A DNA stretch of 64,000 bases. Source: Pseudarthrobacter defluvii. GTDB taxonomy: Bacteria; Actinomycetota; Actinomycetes; Actinomycetales; Micrococcaceae. Position numbers and translations under genes: made by a program. This document shows positions 52,198-60,598 of this stretch, one piece after another. The notes under the pieces are model-generated. The model searched no databases, had not been told where the DNA came from, and saw only the letters and a list, made by a program, of their open reading frames with translations. The stretch is from contig NZ_CP066362.1 in the NCBI RefSeq assembly GCF_030323865.1, positions 3,038,001 through 3,102,000 of the forward strand. The letters run 5' to 3'. Each line of letters starts with the position of its first letter. Positions within the stretch are counted from its first letter, which is position 1.

Positions 52198-53151
52198 ATG
52201 CAGACTCCCCGTACCCTCCTGGGCACCTCCAAGCTGACCGCTGCCACTATGATCGCCATCAGCGCCCTGGCCCTCTCAGCATGCACGAACGCCTCGGAAA
52301 CGGGTCCCTCCAGCGCGGCCACCTCTTCGGGCAGCGCCAGCACCAGCTTCGACCCCAGCACGGTCAAGAAGGACGATGCCTTGGCCGCCATGGTCCCGGA
52401 CGCCATCAAGTCCAAGGGCACCATCACGGTCGGCTCCGACACCAGCTACGCTCCGGCCGAGTTCCTTGGTCCGGATGGCCAGACTCCTGTCGGGTACGAC
52501 GTGGACATCGCCAAGGCCATCGGCGCCACCCTGGGCCTCAAGGTGCAGGTCCAGACTGCGGAGTTCACCGGCATCCTTCCGGCCCTCGGCCCGAAGTACG
52601 ACCTGGGCATCTCCTCGTTCACCATCAACCCGGAACGACTGGGCGCAGTGAACATGGTCAGCTACTTCAACGCAGGCACCGCGTGGGCCGTCAAGAAGGG
52701 CAACCCCAACAAGTTCTCCCTGGATGATGTGTGCGGAAAGTCCATCGGCGTGCAGACCGGCACCGTCCAGGAGGACCCGGACCTGTCCGACCGCAACAAG
52801 AAGTGCGTGGCTGACGGCAAGAAGCCCATCGACATCGTCACCCTGAAGAACCAGACGGACGTCACCACGCGCCTGGTCAACGGCAGCATCGACGCCATGG
52901 CCGCCGACTCTCCCATCATCGGCTACGCCCTGACCCAGACCAACGGCCAGCTGGAGAAGCTGGGCGACGTCTACGATTCCGCTCCGCAGGGCATCGCCGT
53001 GGCCAAGGCCGACACCGCCTGGGCAGAGGTCATCCAGAAGACCGTCACCAAGCTGATGGAAGATGGCTCCTACAAGAAGATCCTGGACGGCTGGGGCAAC
53101 TCCGAGGGTGCCATTACGAAGTCCGAGGTCAACCCGGCGGTTAAGTCTTGA
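52198..53151 (+). CDS. Polar amino acid ABC transporter substrate-binding lipoprotein
   Basis: The 317-residue protein has a lipoprotein signal ending LALSAC (Cys near 30), so it is tethered outside the membrane. The SBP_bac_3 domain follows: TITVGSDTSYAPAEFLGPDG (near 80), GYDVDIAKAIGATLGLKVQV (near 103-122), and VCGKSIGVQTGTVQEDPDL. This family binds glutamine, glutamate, arginine, histidine or cystine. The ligand cannot be read off. Its stop overlaps the next gene if that begins with TTG. First gene of a three-gene importer operon. Confidence 0.9.
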   Translation: MQTPRTLLGTSKLTAATMIAISALALSACTNASETGPSSAATSSGSASTSFDPSTVKKDDALAAMVPDAIKSKGTITVGSDTSYAPAEFLGPDGQTPVGYDVDIAKAIGATLGLKVQVQTAEFTGILPALGPKYDLGISSFTINPERLGAVNMVSYFNAGTAWAVKKGNPNKFSLDDVCGKSIGVQTGTVQEDPDLSDRNKKCVADGKKPIDIVTLKNQTDVTTRLVNGSIDAMAADSPIIGYALTQTNGQLEKLGDVYDSAPQGIAVAKADTAWAEVIQKTVTKLMEDGSYKKILDGWGNSEGAITKSEVNPAVKS

Positions 53152-54146
53152 GTTTTCGCGTTACCGACGACAAGTCAGGCGTGCATATGGAACACCATCA
53201 ACACCGGGACGAACCGGTACTGAACAAGTCAGTGCCGGTTCGCCACCCCGGCCGGTGGGTCAGCGCCGTCATCATCCTTCTCCTGGTGGCGGCGTTCCTG
53301 CAGAGCCTGTTCACCAACCCCAACTTCCGCTGGGACATCGTGGGCACCTACATCCTGGACGTGAAAGTCGTCCAAGGTGTGGGCTGGACCCTCCTGCTGA
53401 CGGTCGCGTCGATGGTTCTGGCCATCGTCCTGGCCATCCTGCTCGCGGTGATGCGGCAGTCTGACAACCCGGTGTTCCGCTGGACCAGCTGGGTGTGGGT
53501 GTGGTTCTTCCGTGGAACCCCCGTCTACACGCAGCTGGTGTTCTGGGGTCTGGTGACGGTTCTCTATCCGGCCTTCACCCTGGGTATCCCGTTTGGGCCG
53601 GAGCTCTTCAGCTACGCGCTCTCGGATCCCAGCAAGGGCCTGATCCCCGCGATCCTGGGCCTGGGCCTCAACGAATCTGCCTACCTGGCGGAGATCTTCC
53701 GTGCCGGCCTCAAGTCCGTGGACAAGGGCCAGCAGGAAGCCGCCGAGGCGCTGGGCATGTCCAAGGGCAAGATCATGTGGCGCATTATCCTGCCGCAGGC
53801 CATGCGGATCATCGTGCCGCCTACCGGCAACGAAACCATCGGCATGCTGAAGACCACCTCCCTGGTCCTCGCTGTTCCGTTCACCCTGGACCTGACGTTT
53901 GCCACCAACGCCCTGGCCAACCGCATCTACCTCCCGATCCCGCTCCTGATCGTTGCCGCGTTCTGGTACCTCCTGGTCACCAGCATCCTCATGGTGGGCC
54001 AGCACTACCTTGAGGCGTACTACGGCAAGGGTGTGGACAACGCTGCCCCGGCGGCGGTCAATCCTGCCGCTGCGAAAGCGGCGGGTCCCGGCGCCGACGC
54101 GCAGCGGTCGATGAAGACGGACTTCCCTGAGGAGAGTGCACGATGA
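53148..54146 (+). CDS. Polar amino acid ABC transporter permease
   Basis: The 332-residue permease of the HisM/GlnP family has about five or six helices. The conserved EAA loop reads [22 protein letters not shown] (near 195-215, in part). An early [21 protein letters not shown] helix is typical. The N-terminus is uncertain: a TTG at 53148 overlaps the upstream stop (TTGA), while an ATG at 53187 with a weak AGG site would remove 13 residues. The C-terminus is a long alanine/proline-rich tail. It overlaps the ATPase gene by four bases. Confidence 0.88.
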   Translation: MSFRVTDDKSGVHMEHHQHRDEPVLNKSVPVRHPGRWVSAVIILLLVAAFLQSLFTNPNFRWDIVGTYILDVKVVQGVGWTLLLTVASMVLAIVLAILLAVMRQSDNPVFRWTSWVWVWFFRGTPVYTQLVFWGLVTVLYPAFTLGIPFGPELFSYALSDPSKGLIPAILGLGLNESAYLAEIFRAGLKSVDKGQQEAAEALGMSKGKIMWRIILPQAMRIIVPPTGNETIGMLKTTSLVLAVPFTLDLTFATNALANRIYLPIPLLIVAAFWYLLVTSILMVGQHYLEAYYGKGVDNAAPAAVNPAAAKAAGPGADAQRSMKTDFPEESAR

Positions 54147-54919
54147 CCGTCACAGCAGAAAAGCCGCTGGTCAAGATCGAAGGCCTGCACAAGTACTACG
54201 GCCACCACCATGTGCTTCGGGGCATCGACATGACCGTCAACCAGGGCGAGGTATCCGTGGTGATCGGGCCTTCGGGCTCCGGCAAATCCACCATGCTCCG
54301 CTGCGTGAACCTCCTGGAATCCATCAGCGCAGGCCGGATTTCCGTGGGCGGCCAGCTGATCGGCTACCGCGAGGTCAACGGCAAGCTGCATGACCTCAAG
54401 ACCAAGGAAATCGCCGCCCAGCGCCGCGAAATCGGCATGGTGTTCCAGCGCTTCAACCTGTTCCCGCACAAGACCGCGCTGCAGAACGTGATGGAAGCGC
54501 CGGTCCACGTGAAGGGCCAGTCCAAGGCGCAGGCCCAAAAGCGGGCACTGGAGCTGCTGGACCGGGTGGGACTGGGCGACCGCGCCGGGCACTACCCCTC
54601 CCAGCTCTCCGGCGGCCAGCAGCAGCGCGTTGCCATCGCCCGCGCACTGGCCATGGAGCCGGAGCTCATGCTGTTCGATGAGCCCACGTCGGCCCTCGAT
54701 CCGGAGCTGGTGGGCGACGTCCTGAACGTGATGAAGGACCTGGCCAAGTCGGGCATGACCATGATCGTGGTGACCCACGAGATCGGCTTCGCCCGCGAGG
54801 TGGGCGACACACTGACGTTCATGGACGGCGGCGTGGTGGTGGAATCGGGCGACCCCCGTGAAATCATCGCCAACCCGCAGCATGCGCGCACCAAGGAGTT
54901 CCTGGGCCGCGTGCTCTGA
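54143..54919 (+). CDS. Polar amino acid ABC transporter ATP-binding protein
   Basis: The 258-residue GlnQ/HisP-type ATPase has Walker [13 protein letters not shown] (near 45), Q-loop [19 protein letters not shown] (near 100), signature [15 protein letters not shown] (near 153), Walker [18 protein letters not shown] and the switch histidine in [14 protein letters not shown]. It begins in an ATGA overlap with the permease; GAGGAG lies 9 bp upstream. It energises the import system. No amino-acid metabolism gene adjoins it to indicate the substrate. Confidence 0.93.
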   Translation: MTVTAEKPLVKIEGLHKYYGHHHVLRGIDMTVNQGEVSVVIGPSGSGKSTMLRCVNLLESISAGRISVGGQLIGYREVNGKLHDLKTKEIAAQRREIGMVFQRFNLFPHKTALQNVMEAPVHVKGQSKAQAQKRALELLDRVGLGDRAGHYPSQLSGGQQQRVAIARALAMEPELMLFDEPTSALDPELVGDVLNVMKDLAKSGMTMIVVTHEIGFAREVGDTLTFMDGGVVVESGDPREIIANPQHARTKEFLGRVL

Positions 54920-54925
54920 GCTCAT

Positions 54926-55010
54926 TTTCGACGCGCAAATGCCCTGTCACTACCGGTATTCCGGCGGCGACAGGGCATTTGCGCGTCCTGGGGTACTTTG
55001 CGCGTCGAAA
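54926..55010. repeat. Intergenic palindromic element D with alternative arms
   Basis: A perfect 19-bp inverted repeat (GACGCGCAAATGCCCTGTC, 54930-54948 with 54969-54987) has a 20-nt loop. A second right-hand copy, TTTGCGCGTCGAAA (54997-55010), also pairs perfectly with 54926-54939, so two mutually exclusive hairpins are possible. It lies between convergent genes, 2 bp from the menD stop codon. Read rightward, AAATGCCCTGTCACTACCGG aligns with elements E and F. Confidence 0.75.
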
Positions 55011-55012
55011 GC

Positions 55013-56782
55013 CTACTGCCCGGACAGCACTGCCTCGACGGCGGCAGCCACGGCGTCCTTGATCCTGGTGTGGAGCTGCCGGAGCTGCCGGCGGTCCGTG
55101 CGGACCTCCACGATGCTGCGCCCCTGCACAGGCCGGTCAAGCGCTTCGGCGAGTCCCGCCGTCGTACTGACCAGTGAATGCCCGACGCCGTACGCTGCAG
55201 CGAGAGCCGCGATGTCCACGGAGTGCGGGGTGCCGAAGAGCCGTTCGACGGTGTCTCCGTAGCGGCCGCTTTCCTCCACTCCCCCGTGTTCGAGCAGACC
55301 GAAGATAGCGCCGCCGGAATCATTCAGGACCACAATGCGCAGGTCCGGCTGTTCTTCCCCCACGCCGAGCAGGAGGCCGCCGGCGTCGTGCAGGAACGTG
55401 ACGTCGCCCATCAGCGCAGTGGTTTCCTGCCGGCCGCCCAGCGCGATGCCGGTGGCGGTGGAAATGGTGCCGTCGATGCCGGCCAGGCCCCGGTTGGCGT
55501 ACACGGTGGCGGCGGGATCGGGGGCAGGCAGGCCCGCAAGGTCCACGTCCCGGATGCCATTGGAGGAACCGAGCAGCAGCTGGCCACGGGCATTCTTCCA
55601 GACCAGCGAGGCGACGGAAGGACCCGTGGCGGCCGCCTCGGCGGACAACACCTGGTCCAGCGCGTGCTGCGCGGCCGAGCCGGCGAGCAGCCACGTATCC
55701 AGCCACTCAGGTGCGCCGCGGCCCGCGAAATCAGACAGGTCCGCGAGGTTTTCCAGCGGCAGCTCGGTGCGGCGCCCGGGCTCGTACCAGGCAACCGGAA
55801 CCGGCTGGTACAGGGCTGATTCGACGTCGGACCGGGCCAGGAGAGCGGCCACCGGGCGGGAAAGGGTAGGGCGGCCGAACAGCACCACGCGCTCGATGGG
55901 GTGCGCCGAGCCGGGCCCGTAGTGCTCCAGCAGCAGCCGGTACGGGCCCACCGCATTGGGGCCGAACCGTGAGTTGGAGGACGGCTCGGCCAGCAGCGGC
56001 AGGTTGTGGGCGCGGGCGAACGCCTCTGCCACCGGACCGGCGTCGTGCCCTGCCAGCACCACCGTGCGCTGTTCGGACAGGGTCTCCGGAGCGGGGGGCA
56101 GGTTCATAACCAGGGGTTCGGTACCCACGCGGTAGCGCTTCCGGTCCACTGCCTCGGGCAGCCCCTCTTCCGGAGCAGGAACCAGGGGGTCGCGGAAGGC
56201 GAGGTTGAGCTGGACCGGGCCGGGCGGCAGCTCCGGGAACGCGCCGGTTGCTGCGGAGAGCCCGGTTTGGATGGCGCGCTGCGGGTTGCTTCCGGCGGGA
56301 ACGTCGGCGGCGAACCGGACCTGCTCCCCGAAGAGGTCCGGCTGCACCGTGGTCTGGTTGGCGCCGGTCCCACGCAGCTCGTCAGGCCGGTCGGCTGAAA
56401 GAACGATCAGCGGGACGGCCGCATGGTTGGCCTCCATCACGGCCGGCATCAGGTTTCCGACGGCGGTCCCAGACGTAGTCAGGACCGCTGCGGGCGAGCC
56501 GGTGGACAGTGCCAGGCCCAGCGCCGTGAACCCGGCGGACCGCTCATCGATCCGGACCAGCAGGTCCACCCGGCCCGCCGCAGATGCCTCGGCCAGGGCG
56601 TACGCCATGGGTGCCGACCGCGAACCCGGCGACACCACCACATGCCGCACCCCGCCGTCGAGCAAAACCTCGACGGCGATCCGCGCCGCAGCCAGCGCGC
56701 TCAACCCATCCGCGCCCGCGGAGGAGTCGGCGGGGATTTCTTTGGAAGCGGCGTCGGGGGCAGGCTCGTTCAACGAAGTCAC
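55013..56782 (-). CDS. menD: SEPHCHC synthase (menaquinone biosynthesis)
   Basis: The 589-residue thiamine-diphosphate enzyme condenses isochorismate with 2-oxoglutarate after decarboxylation. VVSPGSRSAPMAYALAEA (near 40-57) and the IDERSAGFTALGLALSTGSPA region (catalytic glutamate near 75, read in part) open it. The ThDP-binding GD...NDSGG motif is GDVTFLHDAGGLL followed by VVLNDSGGAIF near 480-510. The GTG at 56782 is chosen; longer readings run antisense through phoX. It is separate from menF by the ABC operon and from menC by phoX. Confidence 0.94.
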   Translation of the reverse strand: MTSLNEPAPDAASKEIPADSSAGADGLSALAAARIAVEVLLDGGVRHVVVSPGSRSAPMAYALAEASAAGRVDLLVRIDERSAGFTALGLALSTGSPAAVLTTSGTAVGNLMPAVMEANHAAVPLIVLSADRPDELRGTGANQTTVQPDLFGEQVRFAADVPAGSNPQRAIQTGLSAATGAFPELPPGPVQLNLAFRDPLVPAPEEGLPEAVDRKRYRVGTEPLVMNLPPAPETLSEQRTVVLAGHDAGPVAEAFARAHNLPLLAEPSSNSRFGPNAVGPYRLLLEHYGPGSAHPIERVVLFGRPTLSRPVAALLARSDVESALYQPVPVAWYEPGRRTELPLENLADLSDFAGRGAPEWLDTWLLAGSAAQHALDQVLSAEAAATGPSVASLVWKNARGQLLLGSSNGIRDVDLAGLPAPDPAATVYANRGLAGIDGTISTATGIALGGRQETTALMGDVTFLHDAGGLLLGVGEEQPDLRIVVLNDSGGAIFGLLEHGGVEESGRYGDTVERLFGTPHSVDIAALAAAYGVGHSLVSTTAGLAEALDRPVQGRSIVEVRTDRRQLRQLHTRIKDAVAAAVEAVLSGQ

Positions 56783-56822
56783 CCAACCAGTCTGCCACCC
56801 TCCAACGCCCGCCCTCACCCCT

Positions 56823-56883
56823 GTTGCCCTATCACTTATGGTCCCTAAACCGGGGTTTTGGGGACCATAAGTGATAGGGCAAC
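56823..56883. repeat. Intergenic palindromic element E (perfect 23-bp arms)
   Basis: Arms 56823-56845 and 56861-56883 are perfectly complementary over 23 bp, around a 15-nt loop that can pair further. The left arm contains GTTGCCCTATCACTTATGG. It ends 8 bp from the phoX stop codon and lies 40 bp from the menD start. There is no T-run of the kind expected of a classical terminator. Confidence 0.8.
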
Positions 56884-56891
56884 GAAGGGAA

Positions 56892-58958
56892 CTAGCCGCG
56901 GAACACCTGGACCACGGCGGGACGGGGCGCGCGCACCTTGCCGCGTACCGGCGTCGTGCCTGCCGGGACGTAGTCCGGGAAGAAGGAGTTGGGCGCCTCG
57001 AAGGTGCCGTCCTCACCCGGGTGCTGCACGGAGACAAACACCATTCGCTCGTCGTCGTGGATGACCGGGCCGCAGGTTTCGGCGTCGCGGGGAACGGACA
57101 GGAACTGCTCCACCTTGCCGCGCTCGGCACCGTCCAGGGTGACCTTGAAGAGGCCGTCGTTGTAGCCGATGCCGGAGGGGGCGCCGTCGGTGGAGATCCA
57201 CAGGTTGCCCACGGAGTCGAAGGCCACGTTGTCCGGGCAGGAGATGGGCGAGACCTTGTCCGCCGGGTAACCGGAGAAGTAGGTGACGTCGCCCTGCGCG
57301 GGATCGCCACAGACCATGAGGAGGGTCCAATTGAACTTGGTGGACGTCTGGTCGCCGGTTTCGGTGATCTCAACGATGTGCCCGTCACGGTTCTGTGTGC
57401 GCGGGTTGACCTCGGTGGCACCTTCCTTGGTGCCGGTGCCGCGGTCCGAGTTGTTGGTGCAGACCACGTACACCTTGCCGGTGTGCAGGCTGGGCTGGAC
57501 GTCCTCGCAGCGGTCCATCTTGGTGGGCCCCACCTTGTCTGCGGCCAGGCGCGTGTACACCAGGACCTCTTCGACGGACATGCCGGGGACAGCCGACTTG
57601 CCATCCACCACCAGGGGCAGCCATTCGCCGGAGCCGTCGAACGCGCCGTCGGAGGGAAGCGCGCCGGTGCCGGTGATTTCCGCGGCGGGCGAGTTGCCGG
57701 TGAACCTGGCGACGTAGAGATCTCCCTCGGAGAGCAGGTTCATGTTGTTGCGGCGGTCGCCTTCAACATACTTGCCCTTGGAGACGAACTTGTAGAGGTA
57801 GTCGAACTTCTCGTCGTCGCCCATGTAGGCCACAACGTGGCCGGATTCGGCCACAATCACGTTGGCGCCCTCGTGCTTGAAACGGCCCATGGCGGAGCGC
57901 TTCTTGGGGGTGGAGGTGGGGTCGAACGGGTCAACTTCGACGATCCAGCCAAAGCGGTTGGACTCGTTCTCGTAGCCGGGGTTGCGGGTGTCGAAGCGGG
58001 GGTCGTCCAGTTCCCAGTGGCGGGCGGTGGGCTTGGCGGTGAGGCCGTAGCGCTTGTCGCTGGCCGATGTGCCCCCGGCGACGAAGTAGCCGTTGAAGTT
58101 CTCCTCGCCGGAGAGGATGGTGCCCCAGGGGGTGGTGCCGCCGGAGCAGTTGCCGAACGTGCCCTTGATGGCGCGGCCGGACGGGTCTGCCACGGTCTTG
58201 ACCAGTGCCGAGCCGGCCACCGGGCCGGTCAGTTCGTAGGTGGTGTCGGAGAGGTAGCGGCGGTTCAGCGGCGCGCCCTTCACGTAGCTCCACGGCTTGG
58301 TGGTGTTCTTGCGCTCGAGTTCCACCACGGCCAGGCCGTGGGCGGCGCGGCCGATGGCGCGGGTTTCCACCGGGTCGTAGCCGGCGGGCACCATGATGTT
58401 TTCGTTGGTGTACTCGTGGTTGGTGAACAGCACCGCACGGCGGCCCTTGCTGCCGGGAATCTCCACGATGTCCGTGTAGTCGTTGTTGTAGCCGAACTGC
58501 CGGGCCTGGGCTGCGGCCGTCTGGTTGTTCAGGTCGAACTCAGGGGAATCGTTGAACAGCGGGTCGCCCCAGCGGATGATCGGCTGCCAGGTGAAGCCCT
58601 CCGGCACGGTGAACGCGTCGACTGCCTTATCGACCGGCTTGATGGCGGTGAACTGCAGCTTGGAGTTGCCGAAGCCTTCCTTGGCGGCCTTGGACAGGCC
58701 CGCGGCAGAGGCAGGTTCGGCGGAGCTCACGGCTGAACCGAGGGCGACGGCGAGGGCACCGGCGGCGCCCAGGCCCAGGGCGGCGCGGCGGGACAGGGTG
58801 GCGGAGGCGATGTCCCGGAAGTAGCTGTTGGAGCTGGTGTTGCAGACGTCGCCGGCGCAGGCGTTGTCGCACTTGAGTGCGCACGTAACGGGGCTGCGCT
58901 TGCCCTTGGTATGGCCGAGCATAGGCAGCAGGGTGAACTTGCGGGCAGTTTCAGACAT
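56892..58958 (-). CDS. phoX: PhoX-family alkaline phosphatase, Tat-exported
   Basis: The 688-residue enzyme hydrolyses phosphate esters outside the cell and belongs to the PhoX/DUF839 family (calcium and iron dependent). A long N-terminal region with cysteines leads to a twin-arginine signal (ATLSRRAALGLGAAGALAVAL, residues about 52-72). Family motifs: GGTTPWGTILSGEENFNGYF (near 275) and the VVAYMGDDEKFDYLYKFVSK region (near 370). GGAAGG precedes the ATG by 6 bp. A three-repeat PHO box lies 77-105 bp upstream, predicting induction by phosphate starvation via PhoPR. Confidence 0.93.
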   Translation of the reverse strand: MSETARKFTLLPMLGHTKGKRSPVTCALKCDNACAGDVCNTSSNSYFRDIASATLSRRAALGLGAAGALAVALGSAVSSAEPASAAGLSKAAKEGFGNSKLQFTAIKPVDKAVDAFTVPEGFTWQPIIRWGDPLFNDSPEFDLNNQTAAAQARQFGYNNDYTDIVEIPGSKGRRAVLFTNHEYTNENIMVPAGYDPVETRAIGRAAHGLAVVELERKNTTKPWSYVKGAPLNRRYLSDTTYELTGPVAGSALVKTVADPSGRAIKGTFGNCSGGTTPWGTILSGEENFNGYFVAGGTSASDKRYGLTAKPTARHWELDDPRFDTRNPGYENESNRFGWIVEVDPFDPTSTPKKRSAMGRFKHEGANVIVAESGHVVAYMGDDEKFDYLYKFVSKGKYVEGDRRNNMNLLSEGDLYVARFTGNSPAAEITGTGALPSDGAFDGSGEWLPLVVDGKSAVPGMSVEEVLVYTRLAADKVGPTKMDRCEDVQPSLHTGKVYVVCTNNSDRGTGTKEGATEVNPRTQNRDGHIVEITETGDQTSTKFNWTLLMVCGDPAQGDVTYFSGYPADKVSPISCPDNVAFDSVGNLWISTDGAPSGIGYNDGLFKVTLDGAERGKVEQFLSVPRDAETCGPVIHDDERMVFVSVQHPGEDGTFEAPNSFFPDYVPAGTTPVRGKVRAPRPAVVQVFRG

Positions 58959-59034
58959 GGGGAACCTTCCAAGGAATGTCTTTTGGGGTGCCCGATCACC
59001 CTTCCAGCCGGTTCCTACCGGAAGCCATCAATTG

Positions 59035-59063
59035 GGTGAAGTTATGGTTAACCGCCCGTGACC
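59035..59063 (-). promoter_or_regulatory. PHO box upstream of phoX
   Basis: On the minus strand three heptamers, GGTCACG, GTTAACC and CTTCACC, are spaced every 11 bp and match the PhoP consensus GTTCACC at 5, 6 and 6 of 7 positions. The 7+4 spacing is diagnostic of actinobacterial PHO boxes. Confidence 0.7.
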
Positions 59064-59085
59064 TGCAGGAACGTTGCCGAATCCC

Positions 59086-59457
59086 TCATCGAGTGCTCCG
59101 CAGCGGGAAGAAGGCGCGGACCGGGAGCAGGAGCCCGATCAGCGAGAGAGCAATGAAAACCACTTGGTGAATGTGGTCATTGCCCGGCGGAAGGTTCCCG
59201 GCCAGATGCAGCATCCAAAAGACGGGGTAGAACCAGAGCGCGTACCAGGCCCACCGTTCGCGCCGCCGGTACGGCACCAGCACGATCACCATGCCGAACA
59301 GGCCCAGTCCCGCGGAGGCCAGTCCGTCCGCGCGGTACAGGCCGGCGTCCCCGTCCGGCGGAAACAGGGCAACCACCATGCCGAACACCAGGATCCCCAG
59401 GCTGACGGCAGCGAGGCAGAGCCAACCGATCCGCACCGTTAGATTCACCCCGCGCAC
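59086..59457 (-). CDS. Small hypothetical membrane protein (123 aa)
   Basis: No family is recognised. Four transmembrane helices fill almost the whole protein: IGWLCLAAVSLGILVFGMVVAL, GLASAGLGLFGMVIVLVPY, ALWFYPVFWMLHLAGN and HIHQVVFIALSLIGLLLPV, each quoted in part. Between helices 2 and 3 is a basic RRRERWAWY loop. The start at 59457 follows element B directly. It is upstream of phoX on the same strand but separated by the PHO box, so it is probably a separate unit. Confidence 0.65.
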   Translation of the reverse strand: MRGVNLTVRIGWLCLAAVSLGILVFGMVVALFPPDGDAGLYRADGLASAGLGLFGMVIVLVPYRRRERWAWYALWFYPVFWMLHLAGNLPPGNDHIHQVVFIALSLIGLLLPVRAFFPLRSTR

Positions 59458-59476
59458 GACGCCACCCTACCGCCTC

Positions 59477-59536
59477 ATCCATTGCTCCGTAATCGTCGTT
59501 TTGGGGCCTGAAAACGGCAGTTACGGAGCAATCGAT
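59477..59536. repeat. Intergenic palindromic element B
   Basis: Two 26-bp arms (59477-59502, 59511-59536) match at 22 of 26 positions around an 8-nt loop. The right arm, read on the minus strand, contains GATTGCTCCGTAACTGCCG, close to element A. The last four codons and the stop of menC lie within this arm. Confidence 0.75.
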
Positions 59537-60561
59537 GGGGTGAGGAGCGCGTGGACACGGCGGAGCCGGTCCAGCCACCAGTCCCGGCGTTCCGCGGGTG
59601 CCGCAAACCGCTCAAGCAGCCCGGCGTCGGCGGCCACGTCGCGGAGGCGGATGGCGCCGTCGTCGGCCACCAAGGGATCCAGGGCGATGTCCGATTCAAA
59701 AAGCGACACCGTGCCCAGGCCACAGGCGTAGGGCAGCTCGGGCAGGGCGGCGGCGAGCGCCAGCCCGGCGCGGATGCCCACGGAGGTGTCCAGCGCGGAA
59801 CTGACGACGGCGGGAAGCCCGGCCTGTGCCACGATGTCCAGGGCCCGCCGCACTCCCCCAAGCGGCGCCACCTTGACCACGATCAGGTCCGCCGCGCCGG
59901 CCCGGGCCACGCGGAGGGGATCGGTTTCCTTCCGGACGCTCTCGTCCGCCGCGATCAGCACCGGCGTGCCGGCATCCCGCAGCCGCGACCGGACCTCGGC
60001 CAGGCCATCGATGGTCGGCACCGGCTGCTCGGCGTACTCCAGCCCCACGGGCGCCAGCCGGGTCAGTGCCTCCAACGCGCCGGGCACGTCCCACCCACCG
60101 TTGGCGTCCACGCGCACGGCGGCGTCCGGCAAGGCGGCGCGGACGGCTTGAAGCCGGGCAACGTCGTCGTCCAAGGACTGCCCCTGCTCAGCCACCTTGA
60201 CCTTCACTGCATCCACCCGGCCAAACCGGGCCAGCACGTCCGGCACCCGGTCCGCCGGAACCGCGGGCACCGTGGCGTTGACCGGGATGGAGGTGCGCAA
60301 GGGGGCCGGGAACCCCTGCCATCCGGCCTCTATGGCGGCCGCCAGCCAGCGCGAGGCCTCGGCATCGCCGTACTCCGGGAAGGGGCAGAACTCGCCCCAC
60401 CCCACGGGCCCGCGGAGCAGGAGCGATTCGCGCTGCATGATGCCGCGGAACTTCACCCGCATGGGCAGGCTCACCACGTGGGCGGCCGCCAGCAGCTCCT
60501 CAAGCGGCGGAACGGCCAGGCGGAACTGGGCAGAGTCAGGCGGAAGGCCGGGGTTGGGCAT
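59521..60561 (-). CDS. menC: o-Succinylbenzoate synthase
   Basis: The 346-residue enolase-superfamily enzyme dehydrates SHCHC to o-succinylbenzoate. Catalytic Lys in VKVKVAE (near 125), metal ligands in RVDANGGWD (Asp, near 153), LEYAEQPV (Glu near 180), ADESVR (Asp near 205) and the second lysine in LIVVKVAPLGG (near 228). The ATG at 60561 is chosen; a reading from 60627 would include part of the upstream gene. The C-terminal residues SIAP and the TAA stop are encoded inside palindromic element B. Confidence 0.92.
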   Translation of the reverse strand: MPNPGLPPDSAQFRLAVPPLEELLAAAHVVSLPMRVKFRGIMQRESLLLRGPVGWGEFCPFPEYGDAEASRWLAAAIEAGWQGFPAPLRTSIPVNATVPAVPADRVPDVLARFGRVDAVKVKVAEQGQSLDDDVARLQAVRAALPDAAVRVDANGGWDVPGALEALTRLAPVGLEYAEQPVPTIDGLAEVRSRLRDAGTPVLIAADESVRKETDPLRVARAGAADLIVVKVAPLGGVRRALDIVAQAGLPAVVSSALDTSVGIRAGLALAAALPELPYACGLGTVSLFESDIALDPLVADDGAIRLRDVAADAGLLERFAAPAERRDWWLDRLRRVHALLTPSIAP

Positions 60562-60598
60562 GCCGTTCACTGTACGCCGCAAACGCAGGGCACCAGGG

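Noticed and set aside
56783..57604. Reading menD as an 863-residue protein
   Set aside because: The extra 274 residues run antisense through phoX, are of low-complexity composition and lack MenD homology; the GTG at 56782 gives a normal MenD length.
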